From NCBI GenBank assembly GCA_003175935.1, contig PSRI01000128.1, positions 1 through 64,000 on the forward strand: 64,000 bases of DNA, written 5' to 3'. Positions 7,990-17,701 of this stretch are shown here, piece after piece; position 1 is the stretch's first letter, and each line of letters opens with the position of its first letter. The DNA is from Bacteroidota bacterium. GTDB lineage: Bacteria; Bacteroidota; Bacteroidia; Chitinophagales; Chitinophagaceae. The notes beneath the pieces are model-generated. The model was not told the origin of the DNA. It made no database searches and saw only the letters and a program-made list of their open reading frames with translations. Both the position numbers and the translations under genes were made by a program.

Positions 7990-10377
7990 ATGTCTGAAAA
8001 TAACAATGTCCAGTTAAACGGGACTAAAGAGAATCAGCAGGATTTCAATCTAAGGGAGTTTATTTATAAATATCTCCGCTATATGCCACTGCTCATTCTG
8101 AGCGTGACTATTGCGCTGATTATTGGATTTATTCAAACGAGGTATGCAATTCCTATCCATAGAGTCACCGGTACGCTCTTCATAAATAAAGACAACAAAT
8201 ATGGTGGCGGATCCAAATCACAACTGGATGAAATCTTTTTTTCAGATAATATTAATCTGAGTAACGAACTTGAAATTCTGCACTCGAGACCACTGCTTAC
8301 CAGGGTAATTAATAATCTCGGACTCACAATCAGCTATCACAATCGCGGGAATCTGCGTTCTTCAAATATTTACGGTTCTGAGCCATTCCGTTTGAGCATT
8401 ATTTCTCTCAAAGATTCTACGAGAGGATTCAATATGGAAATTGATGCAAGGGAAAATGATTTTTTAATAGGACCTACATCTACGGCTCCCATTACTTATG
8501 GTCAGATTTTTCAAACTTCTTACGGTCAGTTTATTCTCATCCGATATCCTGCAGTGAGTCTGAGAGATTTCGCAACAAAAAAATTCGATGTAACATATAC
8601 TCCTATTGAGGGACTGGCATCTGCGCTAAGCAAAGCGGTTAAGGTCGGCCAGGCCAATGATTATGCCAGCATACTTAATATTTCAATGGAAACCGAGAAT
8701 GTACAGCTGGGAAAAGCAATCATAAATAACCTCATGAGTGAATATGGAAAATTGAGTATTGAGGTCAAAAGAGAAATATCCCAGGCAACCATGGATTTCA
8801 TTGATGTTCGTCTGGATACTATTAAAAGGGAATTGGGTGGTGTCGAGTCCAATCTTCTCAATTATCGCGAATCAAATGAAGTCATTGACCTTACTGCGCA
8901 GTCGAAATTATATTACGACAAAATGGAAGAAAGTTCCAAAGGAGTAAATGCTCAACAGGTTCGTATGAATGTTTTGGACATGCTTTTGAATTATTTGAAT
9001 AACAAAGACCATCAATATGAAATAGTGCCAACAAATCTCGGGATTGAAGAGCCGGTCATTGTGCCTATGTTGCTTCAGTATAATGCATGGCAATTGCAGA
9101 GAGATAATTATTTGAAAACTACAAATGAGGCTAATCCGGCAGTAAAAAATATTGAGACCAATCTCACCACACTCCGGGAGCAAATCATTGAAGGCCTGAA
9201 AAATGTGAGGCAATCTTATCAGATAGCCATTAATAAAATGCAATCGACTTTAGAGGGTGCTCAAAGAGATGTTCGATCTGTTCCGGCAAAAGCTAAAGGA
9301 TTGCTCAATATTGAAAGGCAACAAAAAATTAAACAGGAACTTTATTTGTTCTTACTACAAAAGAGAGAAGAAGCTGCTATATCTGCTGCTGCTACAGTGG
9401 CAAGTTCCAGACCACTTGAAGATGCAATTGCATCGGATACGCCAATAAAGCCTGACAAGAAGGGTACTTACCTCATGGCATTATTTCTTGGGCTTATCAT
9501 ACCAATTGGTATCATTTTCATATTCGAAACTTTCAATGATAAATTGAGAACAAGGGATGAAATTGAAAAGAAAACGAATGTGCCCATTATTGGAGAGATT
9601 GGACACGCAACTGAAGGTCGTTTTGCTGTTACACATGGAAGCAGAACTGTAGTAGCTGAACAATTTAGGATCGCCAGGTCAAGCGCTCACTACCTGCTTT
9701 CAAAAATTGAAAAGCCAGTGCTTCTGATTACATCAACAGTAAGCGGAGAGGGCAAATCATTTATTGCAACTAACTACGGTGCAGTTATTGCACTTTCTGG
9801 TAAGAAGACAATCATCCTCGAATTCGATATCAGGAAACCAAAAATCCTGACTAACCTCGGATTAAAAACCGGAAAAGGTTTGACGGATTATATAGTCGGA
9901 AATATAAAGCTGGATGAAATAATTCAACCGATACCCGAAGTTCAAAATCTTTACATCATTGGTTGCGGACCTGTTCCGCCGAATCCTTCGGAATTATTGT
10001 TGAGTGAAAAAGTTGGAGAATTATTTCAACAGCTGAAGGAAAGATTTGATGTAATCATAGTCGATACTGCGCCAATAGGTTTGGTGAGTGACGCAATGAC
10101 TTTGGAAAGATATTCAGATGCCTGCTTCTACATTGTGCGCCAGAATTATTCAGTCAAGAAACAATTGGTCTTGATTGAGGATTTATATCGTCAGAAGAAA
10201 ATGCGCAATATGGCCCTAATAGTGAATGACATCAAATTGAAAGGTCGTTACAGCGGATACTATGGATATGGAAGTAGCTACGGTTACGGCTACTCGTATG
10301 GTAACGGTCCGGATTATTACGAAGACGGTCATAAACTCAAAAGAAATGTGTTTAAGAGAATGCGTCTTTTCAAATAA
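7990..10377 (+). CDS. wzc: Tyrosine-protein kinase / chain-length determinant, Wzc family
   Basis: The 795-residue inner-membrane protein has a transmembrane segment near residues 35-53, a long periplasmic Wzz-type coiled region, a second segment near 493-510, and a cytoplasmic BY-kinase domain. Walker A is STVSGEGKS ending at S590, Walker A' is EFDIRKPK and Walker B is FDVIIVDTAP. The C-terminus carries a tyrosine cluster with about ten tyrosines in 30 residues (SGYYGYGSSYGYGYSYG), the usual autophosphorylation tail. Wzc controls polymer length and export together with Wza, and its likely phosphatase is the last gene of the operon. Confidence 0.93.
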   Translation: MSENNNVQLNGTKENQQDFNLREFIYKYLRYMPLLILSVTIALIIGFIQTRYAIPIHRVTGTLFINKDNKYGGGSKSQLDEIFFSDNINLSNELEILHSRPLLTRVINNLGLTISYHNRGNLRSSNIYGSEPFRLSIISLKDSTRGFNMEIDARENDFLIGPTSTAPITYGQIFQTSYGQFILIRYPAVSLRDFATKKFDVTYTPIEGLASALSKAVKVGQANDYASILNISMETENVQLGKAIINNLMSEYGKLSIEVKREISQATMDFIDVRLDTIKRELGGVESNLLNYRESNEVIDLTAQSKLYYDKMEESSKGVNAQQVRMNVLDMLLNYLNNKDHQYEIVPTNLGIEEPVIVPMLLQYNAWQLQRDNYLKTTNEANPAVKNIETNLTTLREQIIEGLKNVRQSYQIAINKMQSTLEGAQRDVRSVPAKAKGLLNIERQQKIKQELYLFLLQKREEAAISAAATVASSRPLEDAIASDTPIKPDKKGTYLMALFLGLIIPIGIIFIFETFNDKLRTRDEIEKKTNVPIIGEIGHATEGRFAVTHGSRTVVAEQFRIARSSAHYLLSKIEKPVLLITSTVSGEGKSFIATNYGAVIALSGKKTIILEFDIRKPKILTNLGLKTGKGLTDYIVGNIKLDEIIQPIPEVQNLYIIGCGPVPPNPSELLLSEKVGELFQQLKERFDVIIVDTAPIGLVSDAMTLERYSDACFYIVRQNYSVKKQLVLIEDLYRQKKMRNMALIVNDIKLKGRYSGYYGYGSSYGYGYSYGNGPDYYEDGHKLKRNVFKRMRLFK

Positions 10378-10425
10378 TTTCCACCATTTACAATTCAAAA
10401 AGTCTGATTCAAATAAGTACTCGGC

Positions 10426-10433
10426 TAAATTTG
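10426..10433 (+). promoter_or_regulatory. Possible internal -7 element after wzc
   Basis: TAAATTTG fits TAnnTTTG and lies 43 bp before the WbpD-like start, in one of the few gaps (99 bp) inside the operon. No -33 TTG is visible at the right distance, so it may be chance. Confidence 0.2.
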
Positions 10434-10476
10434 CTCCAAATTCAGGCCACGGTGCTTAAAATTTACTAAATACTTC

Positions 10477-11058
10477 ATGAATTTTTTTGCTCACGAAACT
10501 GCGGTAATCGATGACGGTGTACAGATCGGGGATGGAACAAAGATCTGGCATTTCTCACACGTGATGTCTAAAAGCCAGATCGGAAAAAATTGCAACATTG
10601 GACAAAACGTTGTCGTATCTCCTGGTGTCATCATTGGAAATAATGTAAGAATTCAAAATAACGTTTCAGTTTATACAGGAGTTATTTGTGAAGATGATGT
10701 TTTCCTCGGACCTTCCATGGTATTTACAAATGTTTACAATCCCAGAAGCGCCATTTCCCGCAAAGATGAATTCCGTTCAACTATTGTAAGGAAAGGCGCA
10801 ACTATTGGAGCAAATGCAACCATCGTATGCGGTTACGAAATTGGTGAATACGCGTTTATTGGCGCAGGTGCAGTTGTTACAAAATCTGTATTGCCTTATG
10901 CACTTGTTTTCGGTAATCCGGCGCGCCAATCTGGCTGGATGAGTGAATATGGCCACCGATTAAATTTTGATGCAAACGGACTGGCAAAATGTGACGAAAG
11001 TGGCGAAGAATATCGCCTCCTAAATAATAGAGTAACAAAGATTGTTCATGGAAAATAA
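10477..11058 (+). CDS. UDP-2-acetamido-3-amino-2,3-dideoxy-glucuronate N-acetyltransferase, WbpD/WlbB-like
   Basis: The 193-residue protein is a left-handed beta-helix acetyltransferase: repeated hexapeptides run from about residue 12 to 150 (VQIGDGTKIWHFSHV, IGKNCNIGQNVVVSPGV, FIGAGAVVTKSV). The opening FAHETAVIDDGVQIGDGT and the GNPARQSGW end are typical of WbpD/WlbB, which acetylates the 3-amino group in UDP-ManNAc3NAcA synthesis. It overlaps the WbpB-like dehydrogenase by 11 bp, the same pairing as in Pseudomonas and Bordetella O-antigen loci. Confidence 0.85.
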   Translation: MNFFAHETAVIDDGVQIGDGTKIWHFSHVMSKSQIGKNCNIGQNVVVSPGVIIGNNVRIQNNVSVYTGVICEDDVFLGPSMVFTNVYNPRSAISRKDEFRSTIVRKGATIGANATIVCGYEIGEYAFIGAGAVVTKSVLPYALVFGNPARQSGWMSEYGHRLNFDANGLAKCDESGEEYRLLNNRVTKIVHGK

Positions 11059-12082
11059 TGGAGTAATAAAATTCGCAGTAGTTGGTTGCGGGCATATTGG
11101 CAAAAGGCACGTTGAGATGATTAACAAGAACAAAGAGTGTGAGCTGGTTGCAGTTTGCGACACGAGACCAGTGGATCAACTAAAATTCAAAGAACTTACA
11201 GTACCACATTACTCTGATCTAAGGGATATGTTATGCAAACACCAGGATTTTGATGTCCTCTGTGTAGCTACGCCAAATGGATTGCATGAACAACATGCAT
11301 TAGAAGGCTTGAGGTCAGGCAAAAATGTTGTGGTTGAAAAACCTATGGCTTTGCATAAAGGTGGTTGCGAAAAAATTATTTACGAAGCACTAAACCAACA
11401 TAAACAGGTTTTTTGCGTGATGCAAAACAGGTATTCACCTCCATCTGTATGGTTAAAAGAAATTGTTCGTAAATCAGTTCTTGGTAAAATTTATTTAGTG
11501 CAGATTAATTGTTACTGGAACCGTGACGAAAGATATTATACTGCCGGTAACTGGCATGGAACGAAACAATTAGATGGGGGCACTTTGTACACGCAATTCT
11601 CACACTACATTGACATCATGTACTGGTTATTTGGTGATATAACTAATATCCAATCCAGATTTTACAATTTCAATCACAACAAAATGATTGAATTTGAAGA
11701 TTCAGGTTTTGTGAGCTTTGATTTTGTAAATGGAGGCATGGGTTCGCTTTCTTATTCCACCTCAGTTTGGGATCAAAACCTTACAAGTAATCTTACCATT
11801 ATTGGGGAAAAAGGTACGGTAAGGGTGGGCGGACAATACATGAACGAAGTTGAATTCTGTCATATCAAGGATTATAAAATGCCTGAGTTGGCACCTTCGA
11901 ATCCTGCAAATGATTATGGGCCTTACAAAGGCTCAGCAGCTAATCACCACTATATTTTTGAAAACGTTGTAGATGTGCTTAAAGGTCGCGCGCCTATAAC
12001 CACTAATGCACTTGAAGGGCTTAAAGTAGTTGAAATCATAGAAAAAATTTACGCATCAGGGGAAGTCATAAATAATAATTAA
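11048..12082 (+). CDS. UDP-GlcNAcA 3-dehydrogenase, WbpB/WlbA-like (Gfo/Idh/MocA family)
   Basis: The Rossmann motif [11 protein letters not shown] near residue 10, VATPNGLH, and the catalytic EKPMALH are those of Gfo/Idh/MocA oxidoreductases. Length, [23 protein letters not shown] and the neighbour WbpD-like gene indicate the WbpB/WlbA branch, which oxidises C3 of UDP-GlcNAcA so that it can be aminated. The ORF track starts at a TTG (11042); the ATG at 11048 is preferred and overlaps the previous gene by 11 bp, which suggests translational coupling. Confidence 0.85.
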   Translation: MENNGVIKFAVVGCGHIGKRHVEMINKNKECELVAVCDTRPVDQLKFKELTVPHYSDLRDMLCKHQDFDVLCVATPNGLHEQHALEGLRSGKNVVVEKPMALHKGGCEKIIYEALNQHKQVFCVMQNRYSPPSVWLKEIVRKSVLGKIYLVQINCYWNRDERYYTAGNWHGTKQLDGGTLYTQFSHYIDIMYWLFGDITNIQSRFYNFNHNKMIEFEDSGFVSFDFVNGGMGSLSYSTSVWDQNLTSNLTIIGEKGTVRVGGQYMNEVEFCHIKDYKMPELAPSNPANDYGPYKGSAANHHYIFENVVDVLKGRAPITTNALEGLKVVEIIEKIYASGEVINNN

Positions 12083-12087
12083 CAGCA

Positions 12088-13038
12088 ATGGAGAATAAAT
12101 CAATTTTCATTACCGGTGGAGCTGGGTTTATAGCAAACTGCCTTATTAAGAATTTAATTGAAAAAAATAAGATTACGGTTTACGACAATTTCCATCGGGA
12201 CACACTCACTACAAGTGGATTTGCAAAGCATCCCAATATTTCAATTGTAAAAGGCGACGTTTTGGACTATAACCTTCTTAAGGAATCCATGAATGGTACT
12301 AATATCGTTGTGCATGCCGCTGCCATTGCTGGAATTAACACTGTGATTCAGGACCCAGTAAAAACAATGAGGGTGAATATGATTGGCACTGCCAATGTTC
12401 TGGAGGCGGCGCACGCGAATAAAATCAAAGATCGTTTAATTGATTTCTCTACATCCGAAGTTTTCGGATCTATGGCATATAAATCGAGCGAAGAAGATAC
12501 TACAGTATCAGGTAGCGCAGGTGAAGCGCGCTGGACTTACGCCGTAAGTAAATTGGCAGGAGAACATCTTGCACAATCATATTTTAAACAATTCGAGTTA
12601 CCGGTAGTAACAGTTAGACCTTTTAATGTATATGGCCCGGGACAGACTGGTGAAGGCGCCATTCAAATTTTTATAAAGAAGGCCCTGAAAAATGAAGACA
12701 TTTTTATTTATGGAGATGGAAATCAGATTCGTGCATGGTGTTATGTTGATGATTTTGTGGATTGCCTGATGCGCACCATCACAAATGAAAATGCAATAGG
12801 TCAAAGTTTTAATATAGGAAATTCCAGAGCAGTAATAACAACACTTGGACTTGCTCAAATGGTTTGCAGAGTACTAAATTCCAAATCGAAGATTATTTTC
12901 AAACCTTCGTTGAGCGCAGACATAGAGCTTAGAATTCCCAGTGTGGAAAAAGCAGATCGCATCCTCGGATTCAAAGCCAAAGTTGATCTGGAAGAAGGGA
13001 TTGAGAAAACCGCGCAATGGTTTTCTGAAAACAGCTAG
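12088..13038 (+). CDS. NAD-dependent epimerase/dehydratase (extended SDR)
   Basis: The 316-residue protein is an extended SDR of the UDP-sugar epimerase/decarboxylase type. It has [10 protein letters not shown] at the N-terminus, where the third glycine of GxxGxxG is alanine, DFSTSEVFG, and the active-site YAVSK in [33 protein letters not shown] and the [14 protein letters not shown] block are family hallmarks. It makes or modifies a nucleotide sugar for the polysaccharide; the exact substrate cannot be read from the sequence. It follows the WbpB-like gene after 5 bp. Confidence 0.75.
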   Translation: MENKSIFITGGAGFIANCLIKNLIEKNKITVYDNFHRDTLTTSGFAKHPNISIVKGDVLDYNLLKESMNGTNIVVHAAAIAGINTVIQDPVKTMRVNMIGTANVLEAAHANKIKDRLIDFSTSEVFGSMAYKSSEEDTTVSGSAGEARWTYAVSKLAGEHLAQSYFKQFELPVVTVRPFNVYGPGQTGEGAIQIFIKKALKNEDIFIYGDGNQIRAWCYVDDFVDCLMRTITNENAIGQSFNIGNSRAVITTLGLAQMVCRVLNSKSKIIFKPSLSADIELRIPSVEKADRILGFKAKVDLEEGIEKTAQWFSENS

Positions 13039-13057
13039 ACTGTCAAATCACTCCTGA

Positions 13058-13837
13058 ATGGATCTAAAAGAGCAGAAAAAATTTGACATAGTTTACATTT
13101 TAGGTGCGAACAGCTTTGTTGCTAAGAATATTTCAGAAGGATTAAAGACATGTTCAAATAAAATCTTCCCACTCACAAGAAAGGACTTCGAGCTTGGAAA
13201 TGAGGTTGACTATTCTAAGTATAATTTTTCAAATTCCCTGATCATTGATTGCATTACCCGGATTGATGGATCGGAGCTTGAAATAATCGAAAACAATTTG
13301 GAGAAGTTCAAAGAATTTATAATTTATTTAAAACTTCGCCATAAGGATTTTAGGTATATCTATTTTTCAACACTCTCCGTCAGTTCAAAACAAGCAGCGC
13401 AAAATAATCCTTACATAAAAAGCAAATCATTAGCGGAGCAGTTTCTAAATGAAAATCTGAGCGATTATCTGGTGATTAGATTGAGTTTTCCATTTGGCAA
13501 AGGTGAATCTTCAAAGCGACTTATTTCCAGGCTAATCCAAAAAATCAAAAGCGGCGAGATACTGGGTATTGACAATCTCAGTTTGAGTTTGATGCCTGTA
13601 GAAAATTTGCGAAACGATATCTGTGATTTGATTTCTTTTAAAGGACCTGTTGTACAATATCTAAATGCCCGAATTGTGACCCTTGAGTCAGTTGTAAAAT
13701 TTATTTACTCGCAATTAAAAATTAAGGAAAATTATCAGTTGAGGAATTCTATTCCCACGGCTATACAGGCCGATCCATTAATTATAAAATTGGAGAAAAA
13801 TATAGATCCATTTCCTGCAATCGAATCGATGATTTAA
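13058..13837 (+). CDS. Short atypical SDR-family sugar-nucleotide enzyme
   Basis: The 259-residue protein is shorter than normal sugar-nucleotide SDRs. It keeps a nucleotide-binding start ILGANSFVAKN, a serine strand FSTLSVSS, a YIKSK motif that fits YxxxK, and an RLSFPFGKGES strand. The substrate-binding C-terminal part is reduced. It is probably a reductase or epimerase acting on an intermediate of the neighbouring pathways. It could also be a degenerate copy, although the frame is intact and spacing to both neighbours is short. Confidence 0.55.
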   Translation: MDLKEQKKFDIVYILGANSFVAKNISEGLKTCSNKIFPLTRKDFELGNEVDYSKYNFSNSLIIDCITRIDGSELEIIENNLEKFKEFIIYLKLRHKDFRYIYFSTLSVSSKQAAQNNPYIKSKSLAEQFLNENLSDYLVIRLSFPFGKGESSKRLISRLIQKIKSGEILGIDNLSLSLMPVENLRNDICDLISFKGPVVQYLNARIVTLESVVKFIYSQLKIKENYQLRNSIPTAIQADPLIIKLEKNIDPFPAIESMI

Positions 13838-13840
13838 AGC

Positions 13841-14368
13841 ATGCCCTCAAACTCAAATTTTTTTTTCAACGACAGAATTTTCTTTATTGTGCAGGGGTTG
13901 CTTAAATACATTCCTTTTGACTGGGCCATTTCATTTCGACGTTTTTGTTATAGGCCCTTCTTCAAAAAGTTAGGACGAAATACAAGAATAAAAGACGGAA
14001 CTACTTTTAAGTTTCCATCAGAAATCGAAATTGGTGATGATTGTGTAATTGGGGAATATTGCTATTTCGTTGGAAAATCAGGATTAAAAATAGGTAACCA
14101 TTTGTTGATGGGTGCAGGAAGTAAAATCATTACCTCCAACCATAAATTCGAAAGAAGAGACATTAGCATTCGGGAACAGGGCATCAGTTTTACCCCTGTT
14201 GAACTGGAAGAAGATATCTGGCTTGGTTTCGATGTAAAAATCCTGGCTGGCTCTTATATTGCCAGGGGTTGTATCATCGGAACTGGCGCACTGATCAATA
14301 AAGAATTTCGCGAACCATATAAAATCATAGTTGGGGTTCCGGGTAAAGTTGAGGGTGAACGCCCTTAG
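13841..14368 (+). CDS. LbH-type acyltransferase (WcaF/CatB-like)
   Basis: The 175-residue protein has an amphipathic N-terminus followed by hexapeptide repeats (IEIGDDCVIGEYCYFVG, LKIGNHLLMGAGSKI) and the catalytic histidine region SNHKFERRD. A second block DIWLGFDVKILAGSYIARGCIIGTGA and the GVPGKV end are typical of O-acetyltransferases that decorate surface polysaccharides. It starts 3 bp after the previous stop. The acceptor sugar is unknown. Confidence 0.8.
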   Translation: MPSNSNFFFNDRIFFIVQGLLKYIPFDWAISFRRFCYRPFFKKLGRNTRIKDGTTFKFPSEIEIGDDCVIGEYCYFVGKSGLKIGNHLLMGAGSKIITSNHKFERRDISIREQGISFTPVELEEDIWLGFDVKILAGSYIARGCIIGTGALINKEFREPYKIIVGVPGKVEGERP

Positions 14369-14375
14369 AGTATTC

Positions 14376-15608
14376 ATGAAAATTCTGGTTGGCACAAACG
14401 AAAATTGCGGAATCCTCAATGGAATTGTACTGGGTCTAAAGGAACTGGGCCATGAGGTTAAAAGTTTTGTGAAAAGCAGGGATAATTTTTTCCCTGAGAT
14501 TAGGTATGATTATGACCTGACAAAAGAATCTGTAGCTCCCAAAATATTTTCCGAGGTACCAGTACTACGGGGCCTTGAATTTCGATTGAGAAATACATCA
14601 CTCAAACGAACGATTAGAAGAATTTTTCAAAAGGAGCTCCTTGATTTTGACGCTTACATTTTTACCTGGGGTTCAGTATTACCCAATTTGGAAGACCTTA
14701 GAATCTTAAGGAAGCTTGGAAAAAAAATTGCATTCATTTTTATAGGATCCGAAGCCAGGTATTATGGTGCATTTAAGCAACAATACCCCGACATCAATAT
14801 CACCTTACCTGATGACTATTATTTAAAAGACGATCTCAATAAAAAAATAAAATTCATTAGGACAATAGAATTGCTTGCAGACAGCATTCATGCCTTACCT
14901 GATTTATCGGGATTATTTATCCGACCATTTCATCCAACCTATGTTCCCTATGTACTCAAAGGCGAGCCGGCCCAGCCAAGACATAATTCGAGAGTAAGAA
15001 TTCTTCATGCTCCCAGCAATCGCGATCTTAAGGGAACCAGGTTGATAACTCAAACTGTAGAAGGCTTAAAGGGTGAAGGCCTGGATTTCGAATTTGAGAT
15101 CTTGGAAAAAAAACCCAATAGCGTAGTTCTCGAAGAACTAAAAAATTCAGATATCGCAATTGATCAAATCTATTTACACTATCCGGGAATTTTTGCAACG
15201 GAAGGAATGGCAATGGGATGTGCAGTGGGAACCAAAATATTTGAAAGCGGACCAGAGGCTATTTTTAGTCCGCCTATTTGTAACCTGGACGAGAACAATC
15301 TGAAAGATCAGCTGCGCAAATTGATCCAGGATCAGGAGTATCGATTGGCATTTGCCAAATCGGGTAGAGATTTTGTTCAAAAAAATAATGCACCTTCCTG
15401 GGTTGCAGGTAAAATAATTGACGGGCTCACGGGAAATCAAACTCCTCATTTTAGCCCAACTTTTTTTTGTGAAAAATTCGTACTAAATAAGGGAACCACT
15501 TTAAGTGATGAAGTAAAAAGTTTAAATAAGGAAGTCGTCGAAAAATATGCTGAAAAAAAAATGGTCCCTGTTTATTTAGATTCTCTAAGAAAGCGTGAAC
15601 TAGTATAA
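14376..15608 (+). CDS. Glycosyltransferase (GT4-like)
   Basis: About 410 residues. The ORF track begins at a TTG within the upstream gene; the ATG at 14376 (MKILVGTNENCGIL) is a normal glycosyltransferase start with the donor-independent N-terminal Rossmann strand. The C-terminal half has RILHAPSNRDLKGTRLI and IYLHYPGIFATEGMAMGCAV, which resemble the donor-binding E-x7-E region of GT-B enzymes. It adds one sugar to the lipid-linked repeat unit on the cytoplasmic face. Specificity is unknown. It overlaps the flippase gene by one base. Confidence 0.7.
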   Translation: MKILVGTNENCGILNGIVLGLKELGHEVKSFVKSRDNFFPEIRYDYDLTKESVAPKIFSEVPVLRGLEFRLRNTSLKRTIRRIFQKELLDFDAYIFTWGSVLPNLEDLRILRKLGKKIAFIFIGSEARYYGAFKQQYPDINITLPDDYYLKDDLNKKIKFIRTIELLADSIHALPDLSGLFIRPFHPTYVPYVLKGEPAQPRHNSRVRILHAPSNRDLKGTRLITQTVEGLKGEGLDFEFEILEKKPNSVVLEELKNSDIAIDQIYLHYPGIFATEGMAMGCAVGTKIFESGPEAIFSPPICNLDENNLKDQLRKLIQDQEYRLAFAKSGRDFVQKNNAPSWVAGKIIDGLTGNQTPHFSPTFFCEKFVLNKGTTLSDEVKSLNKEVVEKYAEKKMVPVYLDSLRKRELV

Positions 15609-17074
15609 TGGCAACTAACAAGACAAAACAACTTAAGGGGCTTTTCAGCGATAGCGTTATTTATGGCATCTCCGGTATCATCAGTTCTTTTATCGGAATT
15701 TTTTTGATTCCCATTTACACAAGAATTTTCGATCCCAAGGACTATGGAGTTATAGGTCTATTGGGGACAACTTTCGCGATAGTTTACATGTTGGTGGTTT
15801 TTAATATGGACAATACCATGACTGTATGGTATTGGAAAAAAAATGAAGACATTGAAATCAAACGGACTCTGAATACATGGCTTGTATTTTTGGCTGCAAC
15901 GAGTTTTGTAGCCGGAATCCAGTTTATTTTATTCGCAGGGTTTTGGTCAAAACTCATTTTACAATCTTCGGAGTATGCCATTCTTTTGAAATTGTTTGGA
16001 GCCAATGTGTGTATGTCTGCATTTCAAAAAGTAGTTAATATTTGGTATCGCATGAAACGAAAGCCAATACATGCTGTTACCTATTCACTGGTTATTGTAC
16101 TCTTAACGATTGGTCTCAATATTCTCCTGATAGTAGAATGGCGCTGGGGACTTAAAGGAAGTTACACGGCCCAGGTAATTGCTTCGTTTGTGGGATTTAT
16201 CGCTTGTTTCGTAATCCTTCGTCACTGGATCAACCTGAAATATTTCTCCTGGGCAAGATTAAAAGAGATGTTGATTTTTTCAACTCCACTCCTGCCTGCA
16301 TCCCTTCTTTTTTGGGTGATGAATTCAACTTCAACTTACTTTCTCAATTTCTATTCATCCAAAGCTGAAGTGGGACTGTTTCAAATAGGTTCTGCTGTTG
16401 CTGGTGTACTCAACTTATTGATTTGGGCATTCATGCAGGCGTGGTCACCTTTCGCTATGTCCATTTCGAAAAACGATGATGCCCCCCAGATTTACAGTCT
16501 GGTTTTAGAGCTCTATTGTATCATTGGATTTCTGGGAGTATTCCTTCTGGGATTATTTGCCGAAGACATTCTCCGCATTTTCACAAATGAAAAATACCTG
16601 GGATCAAAAAATGTGATCAGTATTCTTGCTTTAAATGTATTGTTGCTTGGGATTCCGCAAATTTTGAGTATCGCCAATGCAATAGCAGGAAGTAGCTTTT
16701 CATATGCTAAGGCAATTGTTGTCGGAGCAATTATCTCAGTAATCTTATACAACGTTTTAATTCCGATATGGGGTAAGGAAGGTGCTGCACTTTCGATTTT
16801 GGCTGGTAATCTTGTAGTGCCATTCTATCACGCTCGAATGGTTCAAAAATTATATCCGATTCCTTATAATTTCAAAAGGATATTGTTGGGCTGCGTTATC
16901 ATATCTGCATTTTTCCTGTTGGGATTTAGTGTTGTAAATCTTACGGGAAAATATCGCGTGGACTTCGTCGTAAGATTTTTTATTGCACTTACAGGCATCG
17001 CCTCTTTATTGTTTTTCTATCGCAAAGTAGTTTCCTGGAAAACAATTGCCCGGAGATTGCGTTCTCAATCTTAA
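15608..17074 (+). CDS. wzx: Lipid-linked repeat-unit flippase, Wzx-like (MOP superfamily)
   Basis: The 488-residue protein has about 12-14 hydrophobic helices spread over its whole length and no soluble domain. The opening LFSDSVIYGISGIISSFIGIFLIPIYTRIF is the standard start of polysaccharide-synthesis MATE-type flippases, including the YTRIFDPKDYGV loop. It moves the undecaprenyl-linked repeat unit across the inner membrane for the Wzy polymerase. Its ATG overlaps the previous TAA by one base. Confidence 0.9.
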   Translation: MATNKTKQLKGLFSDSVIYGISGIISSFIGIFLIPIYTRIFDPKDYGVIGLLGTTFAIVYMLVVFNMDNTMTVWYWKKNEDIEIKRTLNTWLVFLAATSFVAGIQFILFAGFWSKLILQSSEYAILLKLFGANVCMSAFQKVVNIWYRMKRKPIHAVTYSLVIVLLTIGLNILLIVEWRWGLKGSYTAQVIASFVGFIACFVILRHWINLKYFSWARLKEMLIFSTPLLPASLLFWVMNSTSTYFLNFYSSKAEVGLFQIGSAVAGVLNLLIWAFMQAWSPFAMSISKNDDAPQIYSLVLELYCIIGFLGVFLLGLFAEDILRIFTNEKYLGSKNVISILALNVLLLGIPQILSIANAIAGSSFSYAKAIVVGAIISVILYNVLIPIWGKEGAALSILAGNLVVPFYHARMVQKLYPIPYNFKRILLGCVIISAFFLLGFSVVNLTGKYRVDFVVRFFIALTGIASLLFFYRKVVSWKTIARRLRSQS

Positions 17075-17083
17075 AGTTTTTCA

Positions 17084-17701
17084 ATGATTGTTATTGTTGA
17101 TTACGGTGTGGGAAATCTTAATTCTATTCGCAACATGCTCAAAAAGGCAGGCGTTAGCGCCGTAATTAGCGGCGATAGAAAACAAGTGGCTGATGCAAGT
17201 AAATTGCTCCTTCCTGGTATGGGCAATTTTGACAATTGCATGCAAAAATTAAACGACTCGGGACTAATGGAAACCATCAATGAAAAAGTATTTAATGAAA
17301 AAGTTCCTATTCTCGGTATTTGTGTGGGATTGCAAATGATGATGGAAAACAGCGAGGAGGGACAATTACCCGGACTTGGTTGGATAAATGGGAGAACAAT
17401 CAGATTCAAAAAGGAACTTGTTGAAAAAGGATTGAAAGTTCCCAATATGGGATGGAGAGAAATTAAAGTTGATAAGCCTTCCAGACTAATGACCGGGATG
17501 GATTCAGATTCGAGGTTTTACTTTGCACATTCTTATCATGTCTCGCCAAATGATCGTACTGATATCTTAATTGAAGCAAATTATGGGTACGATTTCACTG
17601 CTGGTATCGAACATGAAAATATTATCGGTGTCCAATTTCATCCTGAAAAGAGTCACCGGTTTGGTTATAACCTTCTTAGAAATTTCGCATTTCAATATTG
17701 A
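17084..17701 (+). CDS. HisH-like glutamine amidotransferase for amidino-sugar synthesis
   Basis: The 205-residue class I glutaminase begins VDYGVGNLNSIRNML and has the nucleophile in GICVGLQMM (Cys about 82) and the His-Glu pair in VQFHPEKSH. It is full length. In a histidine operon it would sit beside hisA and hisI; here it sits with a HisF-like gene and a WbpG-like gene, the trio that turns an acetamido group into an acetamidino group in P. aeruginosa O5-type O-antigen. It releases ammonia from glutamine, which is passed through HisF to WbpG. The stop overlaps the next ATG. Confidence 0.88.
   Translation: MIVIVDYGVGNLNSIRNMLKKAGVSAVISGDRKQVADASKLLLPGMGNFDNCMQKLNDSGLMETINEKVFNEKVPILGICVGLQMMMENSEEGQLPGLGWINGRTIRFKKELVEKGLKVPNMGWREIKVDKPSRLMTGMDSDSRFYFAHSYHVSPNDRTDILIEANYGYDFTAGIEHENIIGVQFHPEKSHRFGYNLLRNFAFQY

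Noticed and set aside
10262-10459. Plus-strand ORF at the end of wzc
   Set aside because: It is the tyrosine-rich tail read in another frame.
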